A stretch of DNA of 64,000 nt from Rhynchonema sp. JSB1_4 (taxonomy: Eukaryota > Nematoda > Chromadorea > Monhysterida > Xyalidae). The translations under genes were made by a program, and so were the position numbers. Shown here piece after piece: positions 35,501-51,600 of the stretch (position 1 is the first letter of the stretch; each line of letters starts with the position of its first letter). The notes under the pieces were generated by a model. That model was given only the letters and a program-made list of their open reading frames with translations. It did no database searches and was not told the DNA's origin. The stretch is taken from positions 186,001-250,000 of the forward strand of contig JASAMV010000248.1 in NCBI GenBank assembly GCA_030248065.1, written 5' to 3'.

Positions 35501-37847
35501 ACGGAATTGCGAAAAGTGAGACCTGGGACCACCTCAGCATAGAAAAATGAAGGATTAGCGAGGTGTCGTCTTACACCAAACCCTTATATTTTTGTGAAAT
35601 GTAAAATGAAATGTTTTTCAATCATTTGGGTGGAGTGATTATTTTTTTTCAGCACAAGGCCAAGAACCCGGCTGCGCGCGAGCAAACCATAAAGGAGGGT
35701 TACGAAGAAATGGTACAGTACTGTGAGAATGCACAGTGAGTTGATTGATTGTTGCAACATATTGTGATAAAAAATCGGGAAATTTTTTTCAAGCCGACCG
35801 CTTTAGTCAGAGTGACGTTTGGTTGAATCAGATCTGTGTTGGTCGCTTGAATGGCAAGTTCTAATCTTGGCTGTCAAGAGTCGTTCCAAGTCCCAATCCC
35901 ACGCAACTTTCTGTTAATTGGCGAAATAGTTGAAACTTCAATTTGTAGTACTACCGCGTCCACCACTGACTGGTTTCTTTTCGTTTGTGATGTAGCTTGG
36001 GCGCCACTTGTGCTGTATTTTGTGTAATGGCGCGCTATCGACACTCAATTGGCTTGTTCACCACGCGCAAATCGACGCGGACAACAGAGTGTGCTCATTT
36101 TCAGCTGTCGTCATCGTGTGCTGGTGCGTCATTTCGGTGACAAATCGTTCGCGACCTGCGTGCAACACTGCGATCATTGCACGACGCCCAAACTGGTCGA
36201 TCGACAACTGGCCATATTCAAGAGCGAAGCGCTGGCCATCCGAACTGGCTCGTTCATCAAACGCAAAATGTCGAGCGATGAGTTGGCTGAGATGTACGGA
36301 GGCGGAAAACGGGGACGCGAAAGGTGCGAGCGATGGCGAACCTTGGGAGTCGGATTGGGTGTGATTTTGTATCTAATTTCTCGTTGCAGTCAATACGACG
36401 ATGACGATACGGCTTCAAGCAGCACCGCTGATTTGCAAGAGGAGAAGGAGCGAAGCGAACGACAAACACTGGTTGGACTGGAATTTGCGCGTCGCAGAGC
36501 GGTCAACGGTGAGTGCTTTGTTGCAGCAGTCAGATGCACACGTCTGCAAAACAAGCCTTTTCGGTCATGCAAACGTACATTTGTTGTGTGTGTGCCTTTG
36601 ATGGTCTGTTCCAAACTTTTTAGGCACTTTCGGATGCAATTAGACCAAAGGTCGCAATCGGGCCGGGCCCGGCCGCGATTTTGTGTTTTTGGATCGGGCC
36701 CCCCGGCCCGAAGCTTCTAAAGTGACTTATTTTACTAAAAGAATGGTAATTTTTTTCTAACATGCTAAAAATTTCTGACGGATTTGGCAAGTAAGTGATC
36801 AGTACTTGTCTATCTGACAACGTTTTCATTGAAAGCAACATTTTTCTACCAAAAAAATAGGTTCAGAAAAATCGCCAAAATTATGACCAAAACATCGGGT
36901 AAAAGTCTGACCCAAAAAATTCGGGCCGGGCCGAGCTTTGGCCACCTCGGACCGGGCCGGAGGTTGGGGAAGTCGGACCGGGACGGTCCGACCAAACCCG
37001 GCCCGATTGCGACCTCCAATTTGCACCTAAATTTGGCAATTGGATGCCTGAACCTGAAATTTCAAACTTGCACCTAAAAATTAGAGTGTTGCGTTGCACC
37101 TTGTAAATTTTGAGAAAAAAACACTGGTTTGTTCGTTACGCAAATCCCGTGTAATTATCGGCTAATGCTAGTTTTGTCAGCAAAACTATTTGTCAGCAAA
37201 AAAACACTGGAAACATGAAGTCGAACATTTCACTGCCAGGTCAAACAAGCCCAAAGAAGTTCGTCTCACCGGCGCTAGCCAAAGCGCAACAGAATGCCAA
37301 GATTCGATCTCCCACCGCTGCCAGAGTGAATGGACTGACTGTGGTGGTACGCTTTTTTGTTGTTTTATCAAAAATGGAAAATTTGTAGTTATCTGTGTTG
37401 CAGCGCCGTGAAATGAAGCGCGAATGTTTTGAGGAGGCACTACGTCAGAACGCCAACATCATGCTCACACCAGATGAGCAGACGGCGATCGATTTCGAAC
37501 GTTTGTCGGCAAAACTCGAGTATGATGCGTATCAGAGCTCGGGCTCGACACTCACGTACAACACAAAAACCGGACGTTTGGTTAGGCATTCTCAAATCAG
37601 CAATGTGTGCCGATTTGCTTGAAAATTTAGCGATCATTGCGCATTTTAGGCAGCCGACATTCGAAAGCTGAGTGAGCAGGGTGTATTGTATTCGGGTCTG
37701 ACTGATGACCAAGTTGGGCCGACCGATTCGCCGCAAATGTCCAACACGACCACTGATTGTTCGAGTAGCACCAGCTCAAGTTCTGCGACGGGGACTTCGG
37801 ACACACAATGGCTTGCCGGTTTCAAACTGGCTTCGGATCTGTTGTAG
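32505..37847 (+). CDS. RECQL5: RecQ5 family DNA helicase
   Basis: ATP-dependent 3'-5' DNA helicase that limits recombination and contacts RNA polymerase II in animals. Exons: 32505-32658, 32945-33162, 33866-34078, 34293-34448, 34639-34737, 34803-34931, 35181-35278, 35358-35515, 35653-35735, 36105-36323, 36390 to about 36508, about 37195-37346, 37404-37580, 37650-37847. Motifs: Walker [22 protein letters not shown] box [19 protein letters not shown], motif [30 protein letters not shown]. The zinc-binding Cys set follows (CRH...TCVQHCDHC). The later exons are acidic and basic, as in the RecQ5-specific C-terminus ([16 protein letters not shown]). Intron 3 uses a GC donor. The junction from exon 11 to 12 is unresolved: frames agree only if a weaker donor (GCG/GTCAAC) or a missed exon is used. 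An AG acceptor lies 5 nt before the ATG. Confidence 0.92.
36650..37014. mobile_element. GC-rich foldback element in a RECQL5 intron
   Basis: Ends GGTCGCAATCGGGCCGGG and CCCGGCCCGATTGCGACC. Inner GGGCCGGG-type units on both arms, with a short AT-rich middle. No coding frame. A possibly related small palindrome (GATCGGATC...GGTCCGATC) lies in a gamma-glutamyltransferase intron at 52190-52262. Confidence 0.65.
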
Positions 37848-37875
37848 AAATATCTGTGCATATGGAACAGCGTGT

Positions 37876-38172
37876 AAAGGCAGTCTACGGGAGGTTGTCA
37901 CTCAGCCCCCGAATACCGTAACCCACCGCGAGCGAGATCGTTGCGAGACCCATGCTAATCGCTGCGTATCGACACGTGTATTAGCGGCAGCAAGCTGGAA
38001 ATTGTCATCGTGCGCGCCGATCACCAAAACTTGGAATTGTTGGTTGGTGTTGGCGCTAACACGCAAAACATAGATAAAAAACAAAATGGTCTCGACACGA
38101 TCCTTGCAGATCAAAATTACGGTGGGTTACGGTATTCGGGGGCTGAGTGACAACCTCCCGTAGACCGCCTTT
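37876..38172. mobile_element. Foldback element between RECQL5 and DDX47
   Basis: The 52-bp arm AAAGGCAGTCTACGGGAGGT... at 37876-37927 recurs in inverse form at 38118-38172 (ending GTAGACCGCCTTT). The middle is about 190 bp with no gene. It fills most of the 640-bp gap between the two helicase genes. Confidence 0.72.
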
Positions 38173-38483
38173 ATTTGTTTGAACGTGTTTTCTTCTGGGA
38201 CAATCTTCTGGTTGTGAGTTTCGCTCGCTGATTTTGATTGCTCAACCTCATTGCTGTTGTTTTTTTGCTTTTCTTGTTCAGTGAACCGGTTTACTCTTGT
38301 TATTGTGCATAGCTGTGAATCATGTGCAATAAAATGTTGACGTAGTGAGAATATGAGGTGTTCATTCGCTTTTTTAAGGGTTTCGACAAACCCAGTCACG
38401 GATAGCCTCTGTCAGGACTTTGATTGATTTTGTTTTATGCTCAAAATTACCAAAAATGCTATTTTGTGGATTTTGCTCAGAGG

Positions 38484-41926
<3,443 letters not shown>

Positions 41927-42193
41927 TTGTTGCTGTTGGCTGGTGAGATTATGATGAAAAAGTGTCTTTTTTTGTTGAAAATGAAAAAGTTGATGTGATG
42001 TGACGACATAATGAGAAAGTAAACGTATTGATAACCACTCGATTTGATATCCGTTCGCTTGCTCATCCATGGCTGTATATGGACCTTCGATGTGACTCAA
42101 CTGCGCATCTTATTTTTTCCGTTTTCAGCTGAGTTCCTTTATTTTTTATGACTCACCAAACGCAGCTTTTTATAAACACTTGTTGCGCCCGGC

Positions 42194-43919
42194 ATGTTGA
42201 CTCGGCTGACACGCAACCGCTTGCGGAAACTGCATGAAACATCAGCTGGTGCTTCGACGTCGTCTGCCACAGGGGCAACCTCGCCGAAGAAGAAACCTCG
42301 ACCAACAACTGTGCGCACAGAAGTGTCTACTCCGGACATTGAAGGTTTATTCAATAGCAGACAGTGTTGTTGGTTTTTCTGAATACAAAATTTCTTGTGG
42401 TTTCTGGACCTACGTTTTCTCATGTGATCAGTTACACAAAAGCGAGTTCTGGTACAGTTGTGATGTATGAACAGCGTGTTTGCAGACACCTGGACACCTG
42501 CATTTTGGCGCACGCATTTGGACAACATTCGTGCAATGCGCTCGACACACGATGCGCCGGTTGATACAATGGGCTGTGAAAAGTGTCATGATGTGAATGC
42601 TCCATTGCAGGTCTGGTTCCTATTTCCTTCTGCGGTTCCTAAACGGCTGTTCATTGAAAATGTCTGAGGGTAATTTATCTCGATATCGAATTCCGGTTTA
42701 GCCCAGACGAAGTTTGAGCAAATTTGAGAGAGATTATCTGACTCCATTAAAACGCGCTCGTTGCCACAGTTGGCTAAGTGAGTGCGATGATTGCATTGCC
42801 CAGGTGCAACACTACCAGATTCTGTTGTCGTTGATGTTGTCGAGTCAAACGAAGGACGAGCTAACGCACGCAGCCATGCAACGACTCCGAGCGCATGGTT
42901 GCACACCACAGACGATCGCCGACACAAGTGAAGCACGATTGGAGACACTCATATATCCCGTCAGTTTCTACAAGGTCGGTGGCAGTCATGGTACACTAAT
43001 TGCAGGTTCGGGAATGGATCTGATTTGCTGTTAAGATTCACAACGTTTTTCTGCAGTAGGCGATCTGAACATCTCGCGCGTCGCTTTTTCGTTTTTGTTG
43101 CTGCAGGTGGTCGGGTAATGGTGAGTGACGGCAAATGTCAGGTGATCTCGTAATCAACACTCTGTGGCCAAAAACGCCGGGTCTCGATCGTGTCACATAC
43201 AGACACAGAGAGCCTACACAATATGCATTTATTCCGCAGACTAAAGCGAAGTCAATCAAACGAACAACAGAGGTGCTCCTAGAACAACACAGTGGTGCCG
43301 TGCCAGCATCGGTGGACGCACTGTGCAAACTGCCCGGGGTGGGGCCGAAAATGGCACACTTGGTCATGTTGACTGCGTTCAACCAGTGCACCGGCATTGC
43401 TGTCGACACACACGTGCATCGGTTGGTACGGGTCGAGGGGTGTGGATGAAAGACCGGTGAAAAACATCTCTCGCGGAAAGAATCAGCACGTTACGTTACC
43501 GCCAAAACCGTCTGCCAGCTGACTCGAGGTCCCAAAAATTAGGAAAACCAGTTTTCCCTGGCAAAGACTGCTGAAGTGTTCTGGCTCGGGCTGCCGACCG
43601 ACTTTGCTTTGGCAGTTCCTGTATGTACGATATTGTTGCAGGATCGCCAACCGACTTGGCTGGACGCCGAAACTGACGAAAACGCCCGAACAGACGCGCC
43701 GAGCACTCGAATCGTTCATTCCACAGTTGGTGTTCTGTTGGATTGGGTCGTGTTTTTCATTTATGCCGGAAAACATCCGATTGCAGAAAAGACTGGGAGG
43801 AAATCAATTTGTTGCTGGTTGGCTTCGGTCAGCAAACGTGCACCGCGACCAGACCGAAATGTGCCGACTGTTTGAATGTGCAAATCTGTCCGTATGCCAT
43901 GAAGAATGGCACAATTTAA
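42194..43919 (+). CDS. NTHL1: Endonuclease III-like DNA glycosylase
   Basis: Bifunctional glycosylase/AP lyase that removes oxidised pyrimidines in base-excision repair. Exons: 42194-42344, 42486-42610, 42804-42975, 43240-43421, 43642-43725, 43787-43919. The protein starts with a basic leader that may target mitochondria or nucleus. Next come the [20 protein letters not shown] block, [15 protein letters not shown], the helix-hairpin-helix [11 protein letters not shown] with the catalytic Lys, VDTHVHRIANRL with the catalytic Asp, and the [4Fe-4S] Cys set C-X6-C-X2-C-X5-C ([17 protein letters not shown]). The frame across exons 4-5 is fixed by homology (HRIANRLGW), requiring donor GTTGGT at 43422. 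The TAA stop lies inside the inverted-repeat element that starts at about 43916. Confidence 0.95.
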
Positions 43920-44100
43920 GGGCGAACTTAGGTTAAATCCGGAATCCGGAACCCGGAAATAATTTTCATGCAAAAGTACAAAACATTTCTGGGCTCCGGA
44001 ATTATTTCCGGAAAACGCAAGAATTTGCATGTAAAAGTTATGCGTTTTCCGGAAATATTTCCGGATTCCGATTTCCGGATTCAACCTAAGCCCGCCCTAA
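43916..44100. mobile_element. Small palindromic element overlapping the NTHL1 stop codon
   Basis: Left end TTAAGGGCGAACTTAGGTT, right end AACCTAAGCCCGCCCTAA. CCGGAATCCGGA and ATTTCCGGA units pair between arms. CACAAT flanks both sides (43910-43915, 44101-44106; extended to 8 bp with one mismatch, CACAATTT/CACAATCT). Confidence 0.7.
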
Positions 44101-44214
44101 CACAATCTGTGACGCTTTCTTCTGTTCCTGTGAAATTATTGTCAAACTTGCGCCGCACATTTCCCGTCCTGTGTTTGTATTTTGCACACTAAAACTGTGT
44201 AAAAACATTCTGTA

Positions 44215-44489
44215 TTGGTCGCACAATGTCTATATAAGAATTCATCAAATGAATCCTGATTTTCAAGTCACTCTTAACCACTGTGCTATTTGTGATTCTC
44301 ACAAAACATTTTCACCTGAAAATAATCCAGCAGATCAGCCACGTTGCCGCAGGTCTGAAACATTCTCTTTACAACGTGTTGTGTTTTGTGTGCGCTCGCG
44401 CAACGCAACGTCACTGCCCCGTCACTTTCCCTCTTTGCGATTCAGGAAAAAAATTTTTACCAATTCTTATAAAGTCATTGTGCGACCAA
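44215..44489. mobile_element. Inverted-repeat element with TTGGTCGCACAATG ends
   Basis: Ends TTGGTCGCACAATG and CATTGTGCGACCAA, extending to about 28 imperfect bp (ATATAAGAATT/AATTCTTATAA). The left 160 bp is repeated at 18008. No coding frame. No clear target duplication beyond a possible TA. Confidence 0.65.
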
Positions 44490-45766
44490 TATCATTCCGA
44501 AGAATGAGCAACTATGTATAGTGTTTCCTTTTTATGCAAGTCAAAGGAAACAAGCTACCCCACGTTATAACTCAACTCCAGTTTGGAGTCGAGATTTCAG
44601 AAACCAATGAAAGAGATTAAGAATGTGTCCTTGTTAATCCAAGCACGACACTCAGCAGCAAACATGGTGAAATGTTTCATTGACATGCTGGCAGAGCACA
44701 CGTGCAAAGCTCACAGCGAGCATGTGAAACATTGTTGTTGTTAGATTCCACAGGCAAACTTTGACACGTTTTTGCCAGCTGTCTGATTGGAATCGAAATT
44801 GTAATCTCGACCTCAACTAGAAGTTCAGTTATAACACGGGCCCGCGCGTTTCCTTGGACCAAGAAAAACAGGAAACACTATATAATTACTTCTGTTGTGA
44901 ATAAAATGACCTGTACTTGGTGATCGTGTTGCTTCTCACCGCTTCGTTCAAGCTCAAATTCTGACCATTGATTGTCATGCTGAAATTAACCGTGCATCCA
45001 AACAATGCAACACTGTAATAAAGAATATTGCGGCACAGTCGGACAAAGCAGAGGATATGAGACGAACAAAGATTCGCAGCGATGCCGATTGACCGCGTTA
45101 CCCGTTCCATACCACACTATGCCCGTCGTTGTCTTCTAATGTTTCAAGTTAAAATTTGTTCATGGAAGGCTAAATTTAGACAAGGAAGGAGGTGATCACT
45201 TTACATTGCTTCACATCGTATTTTGGGCATTTACAGCATTTCATTTCACAATAATCCTCATCTGCATCAATCGCACCATGCTGGCCAGACTCCAACTGCT
45301 GTTCATTATGATTTTGCATTCCAGATCACAAGGTTGGTGACACTGATGCGCCACAGGGCTGGGGATACTTTCCAGACTTGGTTGGGGCACGACACCAATG
45401 CAGCCAAGCCAGTATTAATGATACGAATGAAGTGGTGCCCCAACAAGCCTTTGCCTGAAACTGAAACCTTTCATTGATAAGAGTATATTCAGTGGCTCAT
45501 ACTCAGATTTACTAAGAATGGCTGATGATCGATGATCTGTGGTAAGCCTTAGAGGTTTGGAGTCCAACTGGTTGGGAAAACGGCTTGGAAGGTCGAGTCT
45601 CCCATAGTCGCTTTTTGTCGCCAAGCCCCGGCGAGCAAGTCCGGTACACTAGCACTTTGAGATCAAAGACCACATCTAAAGTTCTTCACAGCTTCATTTC
45701 CATTCAGACATATCCACCACAACTTATACGACAACTTCTGTTGTCGACCGGAACGAACCCAAAATA
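44490..45766. other. Spacer between NTHL1 region and the next gene
   Basis: No conserved gene seen. A small palindrome, GAAATGTTTC...GTGAAACATT, lies at 44669-44734. The last few hundred bases should include the promoter and 5' UTR of the gene starting at 45767. Confidence 0.5.
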
Positions 45767-47884
45767 ATGTCCGAAGAATCTAGCACACAGTCGGCAGCTT
45801 TTCGCCTGACAGACAACAACACAACACTCACGTCTAGCACATCGGATATCAACCCAGATCAGAGCACCAGACTCCTACCAACGACAGCGGACGACAAATC
45901 TGAATCAGACCCACACCAAACACGAACTATAACTTCAATAATTGAAACATCATCAACAAGTCCAACGTCGCGGCGAGCTAGCGTCAGCGATGTTTCAACA
46001 TCCGATATGACAACTGCCCGAACGTCGGCCACTGAATCTCGAAACTTTTCTGACGTGGACGAAACCAACACCAGCATGTCATCAATAACAATAGATAATA
46101 ATGGATCAACGATAACATCGACAGCAACAAAAACCACCGAGCCATCTCTGGGTAGGTTGTGGTTCGTTCGTTCGTTTTTATTCGCCTCAGCAAAACTGTA
46201 CCAACACGAATAAATGTGACAAACCGCAATGCCTTATGAATTTGTAACTGGTTAGCCAAACAGGAGAAATAGATCGATCTAATATCCCATTCCAATCACA
46301 ATAAATAGGTGAACGAGTTTACGAACAGATCAAGCCTTTAGTCGAGGCTCTTGTGAATTTTGATAGGTCAGTCCCAATAAAATCGATTGATTTGATCAAA
46401 CTCAAGCAGTCACTCAACACTCAGATAATTACCACCGAATCATGCGCAATTGCCCTAAACTGTGGCTGCCGATGTGGCAGTTGTGCGTGATCGAATCCGC
46501 ATCGATTGCGTTCGTTGTGTCCCTGTTGGCTGCGTGCATCGGCCATTGCTGTCTCGGCTCGAAAGTCAACAAACGCGAAGATCCGATTAAAGTTCGTGTG
46601 ATTGTTTGCCTTTCCGGACTCACACTGACGATTGCCTGATGCACCACATTGCGTCCGTATATCTGCAGGAGGACCATCCATTCCCGATTCCGAGCATGAT
46701 GCAACGTCTCATCCACAACATGCAACATTTACATCATCACACCCATTCGGATGGAGTCGACGTGGAAAGTCGCGGCGGCGGCGGCGGTACGAAAACGATC
46801 AGCGATCGAAACCGACCGACGCCGACGTTGAGTTCGCGATCGCGATCCGTGTCCGACATGTCGATCAGCATGAGGGAAACGCCGAGGGAACGCAGAGATG
46901 ACAAGACACAACGATCGAGCAGGTTGCTCGATTTGTTTCTCTATACGTACATTTAATTGGTTGATTTAAAAGTTCTTTCAGAAGTCCGCCAATTCGTCTT
47001 CTGGGAGCACATCAGTCGAAACATCCACAGCCCACCGTTAATGCGTCACATGCAAAGCCAGCAGCTAATGACCCGCCGACTGTCAAAGCTGGACAGGAAG
47101 AAGCAACCAAGACAAACACGGCGAAGGATAAAGTGGAACACAACGAAGAAGCAGCGATCAAACGTTGGTCTTCTTATCAAACTTATGTACCCATATTCTA
47201 TTTCTGGAGAAGGCCCGATTCGAATTTGAAGGAAAGCCCGGTTGCACCACCGCTGTATATGTGGGCGACCTCAAATTTTATTTGGACCTTATTTTCCGAT
47301 GATAAGTTTTGGGCACTGATTTGGACCAGCGTAATAGATTGCCCCTTTGCGCGATTGAACCATAATACTGCTCAAAACTGGTGCAGCCACCGGCTCTGCA
47401 GAAACGTACGCATGGCTACGGTGCCAACAACAGTGGTGTCTTTGTCTTGTCCACCTTGCCGTCCAATGTACTCGATTACTCTTTGCACATTCGAAGCAGC
47501 AAGAGCACATTACAGAACAGACCAGTGGCTCAGTGTCGACCTCCACACGCACGTATGACGACGACGAACGAAACAGAGACGATGAATTCTCGGTGGACGA
47601 ACGGAAAAGGGTACGCGTCGCTTGACGGACATTTATTTTGGGGATTTTTTTTTAAAACGCGTTGCCTGACCGACAAAGCGTGTGTCAGCTGGCGACCACG
47701 TCACCACCAACTGGGTGGGGTGCGCTTTGCGGACCCTTTTGAAAAAAGCCTCCCAAACTTATTGCCAGTTTATGGCGTCTAGTTAGTCACTTCACCTGGT
47801 TGTGCGAAACAATTTCAGGAGCTAGTTCAAATTTCAATCGCATCACCATCTTCATCGACCGCCAGAAGTCCACCAAGAACTTGA
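45767..47884 (+). CDS. Unrecognised protein: Ser/Thr-rich N-terminus, one membrane segment, charged tail
   Basis: I do not recognise the family. Likely exons: 45767-46152 (128 residues, very rich in Ser, Thr, Asp), 46309 to about 46366 (GERVYEQIKPLVEALVNFDR), about 46425-46591 with one hydrophobic stretch (LCVIESASIAFVVSLLAACI), 46669-46922 (His-rich then Arg/Ser-rich), 46982 to about 47244, one ending at 47610 (acidic, DDDERNRDDEFSVDERKR), and 47819-47884 ending ASPSSSTARSPPRT. Donor and acceptor sites from 46591 on are GT-AG and phase-consistent. The join into the membrane exon is not: every donor I tried meets a stop. There may be a missed exon, a sequencing error or two genes. It lies just upstream of gamma-glutamyltransferase, so part of it could be that gene's N-terminus. 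Confidence 0.45.
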
Positions 47885-48666
47885 AACACCACCTGATAAT
47901 AACGAGTAATAATAATGCATATTAGACCACATATTACAATCCTACCTAAAAAACATCATAACGGTGATAATCAACTGCGTGCGACTATCAGAATCCAAGT
48001 GTTAAATTGAACTTCTGATGGCACAAAATGTTCATTCCTTTAAAATCAGCCTACATATATAACCTCAGTAACTTATTTTCGGCTACTGTTGTTGCAGCAA
48101 TTAATATAAGGAATCAACACTACATATGTATCTTGCGTGTCACGCAACGCATAAACAAAAAAAGTCGGTTCTGCAATCAGACCACCACCGTCACCACATT
48201 TTTATCGCAAACTTTCTTGCCAGCTGTTGATTGACCAAAATGTTTTATCAACACACATGCGTATTATAACATCATCCTTTTCCACAGCCACACAAGCACG
48301 GGCAAACACAACGCCAAAGAAAAAGGCCAGTATAGCTAAACTACTGCATGCTCCACATCGGTCACCGTTTTAGCATCAATAATTTCAAAATGACCGGACA
48401 CCACGTGCAAGATCGTTCATTTTATTTGACCTCGGTATCTCCAATCCACCGATCGGACAAAAACAAACGGTAGACCATATTTCCGTAAATTACCGTGCAC
48501 CCTATGTTCTGGTTCGGGTTCTGGTTGTTTCGAAAGGGACCAAAATTATGTTTGATATTCATGACATTTAGGGCAACGAAAAAGGATGCAGTACGTCATA
48601 CATATTGCACTTTGAAACAGTTCAACAACTCGTTACCCTGCTTTCTGACTTTTTCACATCATTCAG

Positions 48667-51600
48667 ATGCCTGAATTTCGGCCTGCTCACTGCAGTGCTG
48701 GCCGTTCTCGCAACATTGTTCTTCATCGGATTTCTGGTCACACTCATTCTGCTGTTGGTTGGTGTCATTGGTTTGTATTGTCCTTACGGGCAACATCAAC
48801 CTCGGTCTCGGGCTAGGGCTTGGTCAGGTTTAGTGAACTTCCATATTCCAGTGAAATGTTTGTACAGTGAACGAATTTTTTATCTCCAATCTACCGCTGA
48901 CCTCGTAGCTACTGCTCTGTAGTGAACAAAGCTGCTGGTCCCGATTCACTATAGAGAGTTGACAAATAAATGCAATCGTTGTTCGTTCAAGGTCCAAACG
49001 ACTTCTTTGTTGTTCTTTGTTGATGCTCAAAAATTACTCTCCATGAAAAATCTGACCAAATCCTTCCAGATCAACAACTCTGTGCCGATCAGCTGGCCCC
49101 GACCGTCATCGAGTCCGTTGGGTTCGTACAGCAAGGCGGCCGTTGCTGCCGATCATGGACTCTGCTCGGAGATTGGACGGTTGGCTGAGTCTTGTTGTTG
49201 GTGTTCTAAAGTAAACTTGTTCCTGTTTAAATTCCGTATTTTCTGGAACTTATTGCAAACCTTATTTATATATTGTATATAATTAGGTTACCCGACACCA
49301 CTTCGTTGAGTGCTCCAACTTTATCGCAAAATACCGCAAAAAGTGCTCTGTTTTTGTCCAACCATAGTCGCAGTTCCGAGGCTTGTCTGTAAAGACCGGA
49401 ATAATAAGCCAACGGAGAACACCGTTATTTCATCAGGAAACAAATGGAAATTCAACAGATCGTGAAATGGCCATTGCATGCTGTTGCAGCAACATTTTGA
49501 TCTCCAACGGCAATGCCGTGGACGCAGCGATCAGCACCGAGTTCTGCATTGGGGTCACCGACCCGCAGTCGACCGGCCTTGGCGGTGGATTCTTCATGAC
49601 TGTATACAACAGGCCAGTGCACTTTTTATAGGGTGATGATAACAGCCTAGGCCGCAATTAATATCGGAGGCATGCTCCAACATTTGCGACTCCAGCCTGG
49701 AGCTCCAGCTCATGCCTTGTGTCTTTATGAATCAGGCCAATCCTGGCGTTGTGAGAGTAAACACCGTGGCCCGTTATGAATATGGGGTGCTAAATAATAC
49801 ATATACATTCACATTAATATGCCAACTGCATGACCTTGACCTTAATCTTGTGTCAACCCCTTGTTGAGTCAACAGGGTGGGTGGGATTCACGACAATCAA
49901 TCAGAGCGCAAGAAAATGTTGCGCGTATCGCAACGAGACGAAATACCCAGCGTTTTGGAAGAGTGTTTCCCACTTTTGTGATTTTCTATGATAGATACGG
50001 ATTTAAGTACATCCTTAAAATAATATTTTGCTGAGAAAACCGTACAGTCATACACAACAACCCGTCAAAGTTGATAAAAAAAATCGTGTCTCTGCATCAG
50101 CCAGCGTGAGCCTGCAACATCTGACTTTGAACTTTGACGGTGAGTGAGGTCGACGGTGAACTTGACTTTGTTTTGTGAATTCCTCCAAATGCTGTTGCAG
50201 CAGCACCAAATCGTGTCACGTGATTGACGCACGCGAAGTGGCCCCATTGGCAGCTTCAAAGGACATGTACGAAATGCAGCCAAACATGTCCTTGTACGGT
50301 TCGTGCGTGTGTGTGGTAGCCTTTCATACTCAGGCACTATTTGTTACCGTTTACCGTACCAATGTGATGTTTCACTCACCCCACATACGTGCAGGCTGGT
50401 TAGCAATCGGCGTTCCCGGCAACATCCATGGTCTGTGGACGGCTTACAGCCTATTTGGCAGCGGGAATTTGAAATGGTCACAGTTGCTGCAACCGACCAT
50501 CGACCTGCTCAGAAGAGGCGTGCCGGTATCAAAAGTGCTCGCTGAGAAGATTCAGATTAAAAGGAAAGCCATTATGGCCAAAGGATCAACCATGAGGTAA
50601 GACAAAGACACGCAAAATGTGCATGAGTTTTGCCAATTTACGCATCTGCTGCGTCGAACTTTTCTGGCACGTGTTTGTAATTTTTTATTCGTGCCAACTG
50701 TTTGTTGCACAATTTGGCGTCGAAAAACAAGATGTCAACCCGAAATTTGATAACACGTCAAGTGAGTGATAAATCAAACCAACATTTGTATTTTGCAGAG
50801 TGTTTATCAATCCATCGACCAACCAGCCGTACAAAGAGGGTGAGCTAATGTCGAGACCGCGACTCGAACTCACACTTGAATTGTTGGCTCGATCGCCGGA
50901 CCCCGTCGCCACATTCTACAACAGCGACATTACAAAACAGATGGTGCGCGAGATTCACGATGGAGGTTTGTGCGATAGTTCCACAATGGAACCTCATCAA
51001 CTGTGGCGTCAAGCTTGGACCGTTGGCAAGTTTTTGTCTCGACAGTATTGCGAAGCCTCAACTTCTGCCAATGTTGTTCAAATATACTGTACGCTGGTCG
51101 AAAGCAGTACTTTAACTTTTATCGCAAAACAACCGAGCAAAATTAGCAAATGTCTTACTTTTGCCTTTGCCTTGCCGTAGTCGTAATCCCACTTCTTGCC
51201 ACGAAAGTTGATGGGTTCACAGTCTGTTGTCCTTGTACTTGCATGATCGGAATCGGGTGTATGCAGTGAACTGAAACAAGATTCACTGAATGTCGACTGT
51301 CGAGGCACTTTCAGATTCGGGAGCAAAATATCGCGAATAAGTGCATGTACAGTATATGTATTCACGCAACAAAGGTTTACATGCGTAAACGGACACTGGG
51401 ACCAAGCTGTACTGAAGTTCGTAGTGGATGTGAAACAGCATGTAAACAGCATTAGTCTTCCTGGTAAACGCCCCCGAGGCAAGCTCTTAGCCTGTTTAGT
51501 CCGTTTCGTTGTCAGATCCATAATCAGTCTTCCCCCCAGAGCGTCTGCAGGATGAACTGATTACAATTAGTAATCAGTCGTCCATTAACCATTTAAAGTT

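Noticed and set aside
42139..42528. Minus-strand 129-codon frame over NTHL1 exon 1
   Set aside because: Antisense to the basic leader of NTHL1; the plus strand is supported by homology and splice phase.
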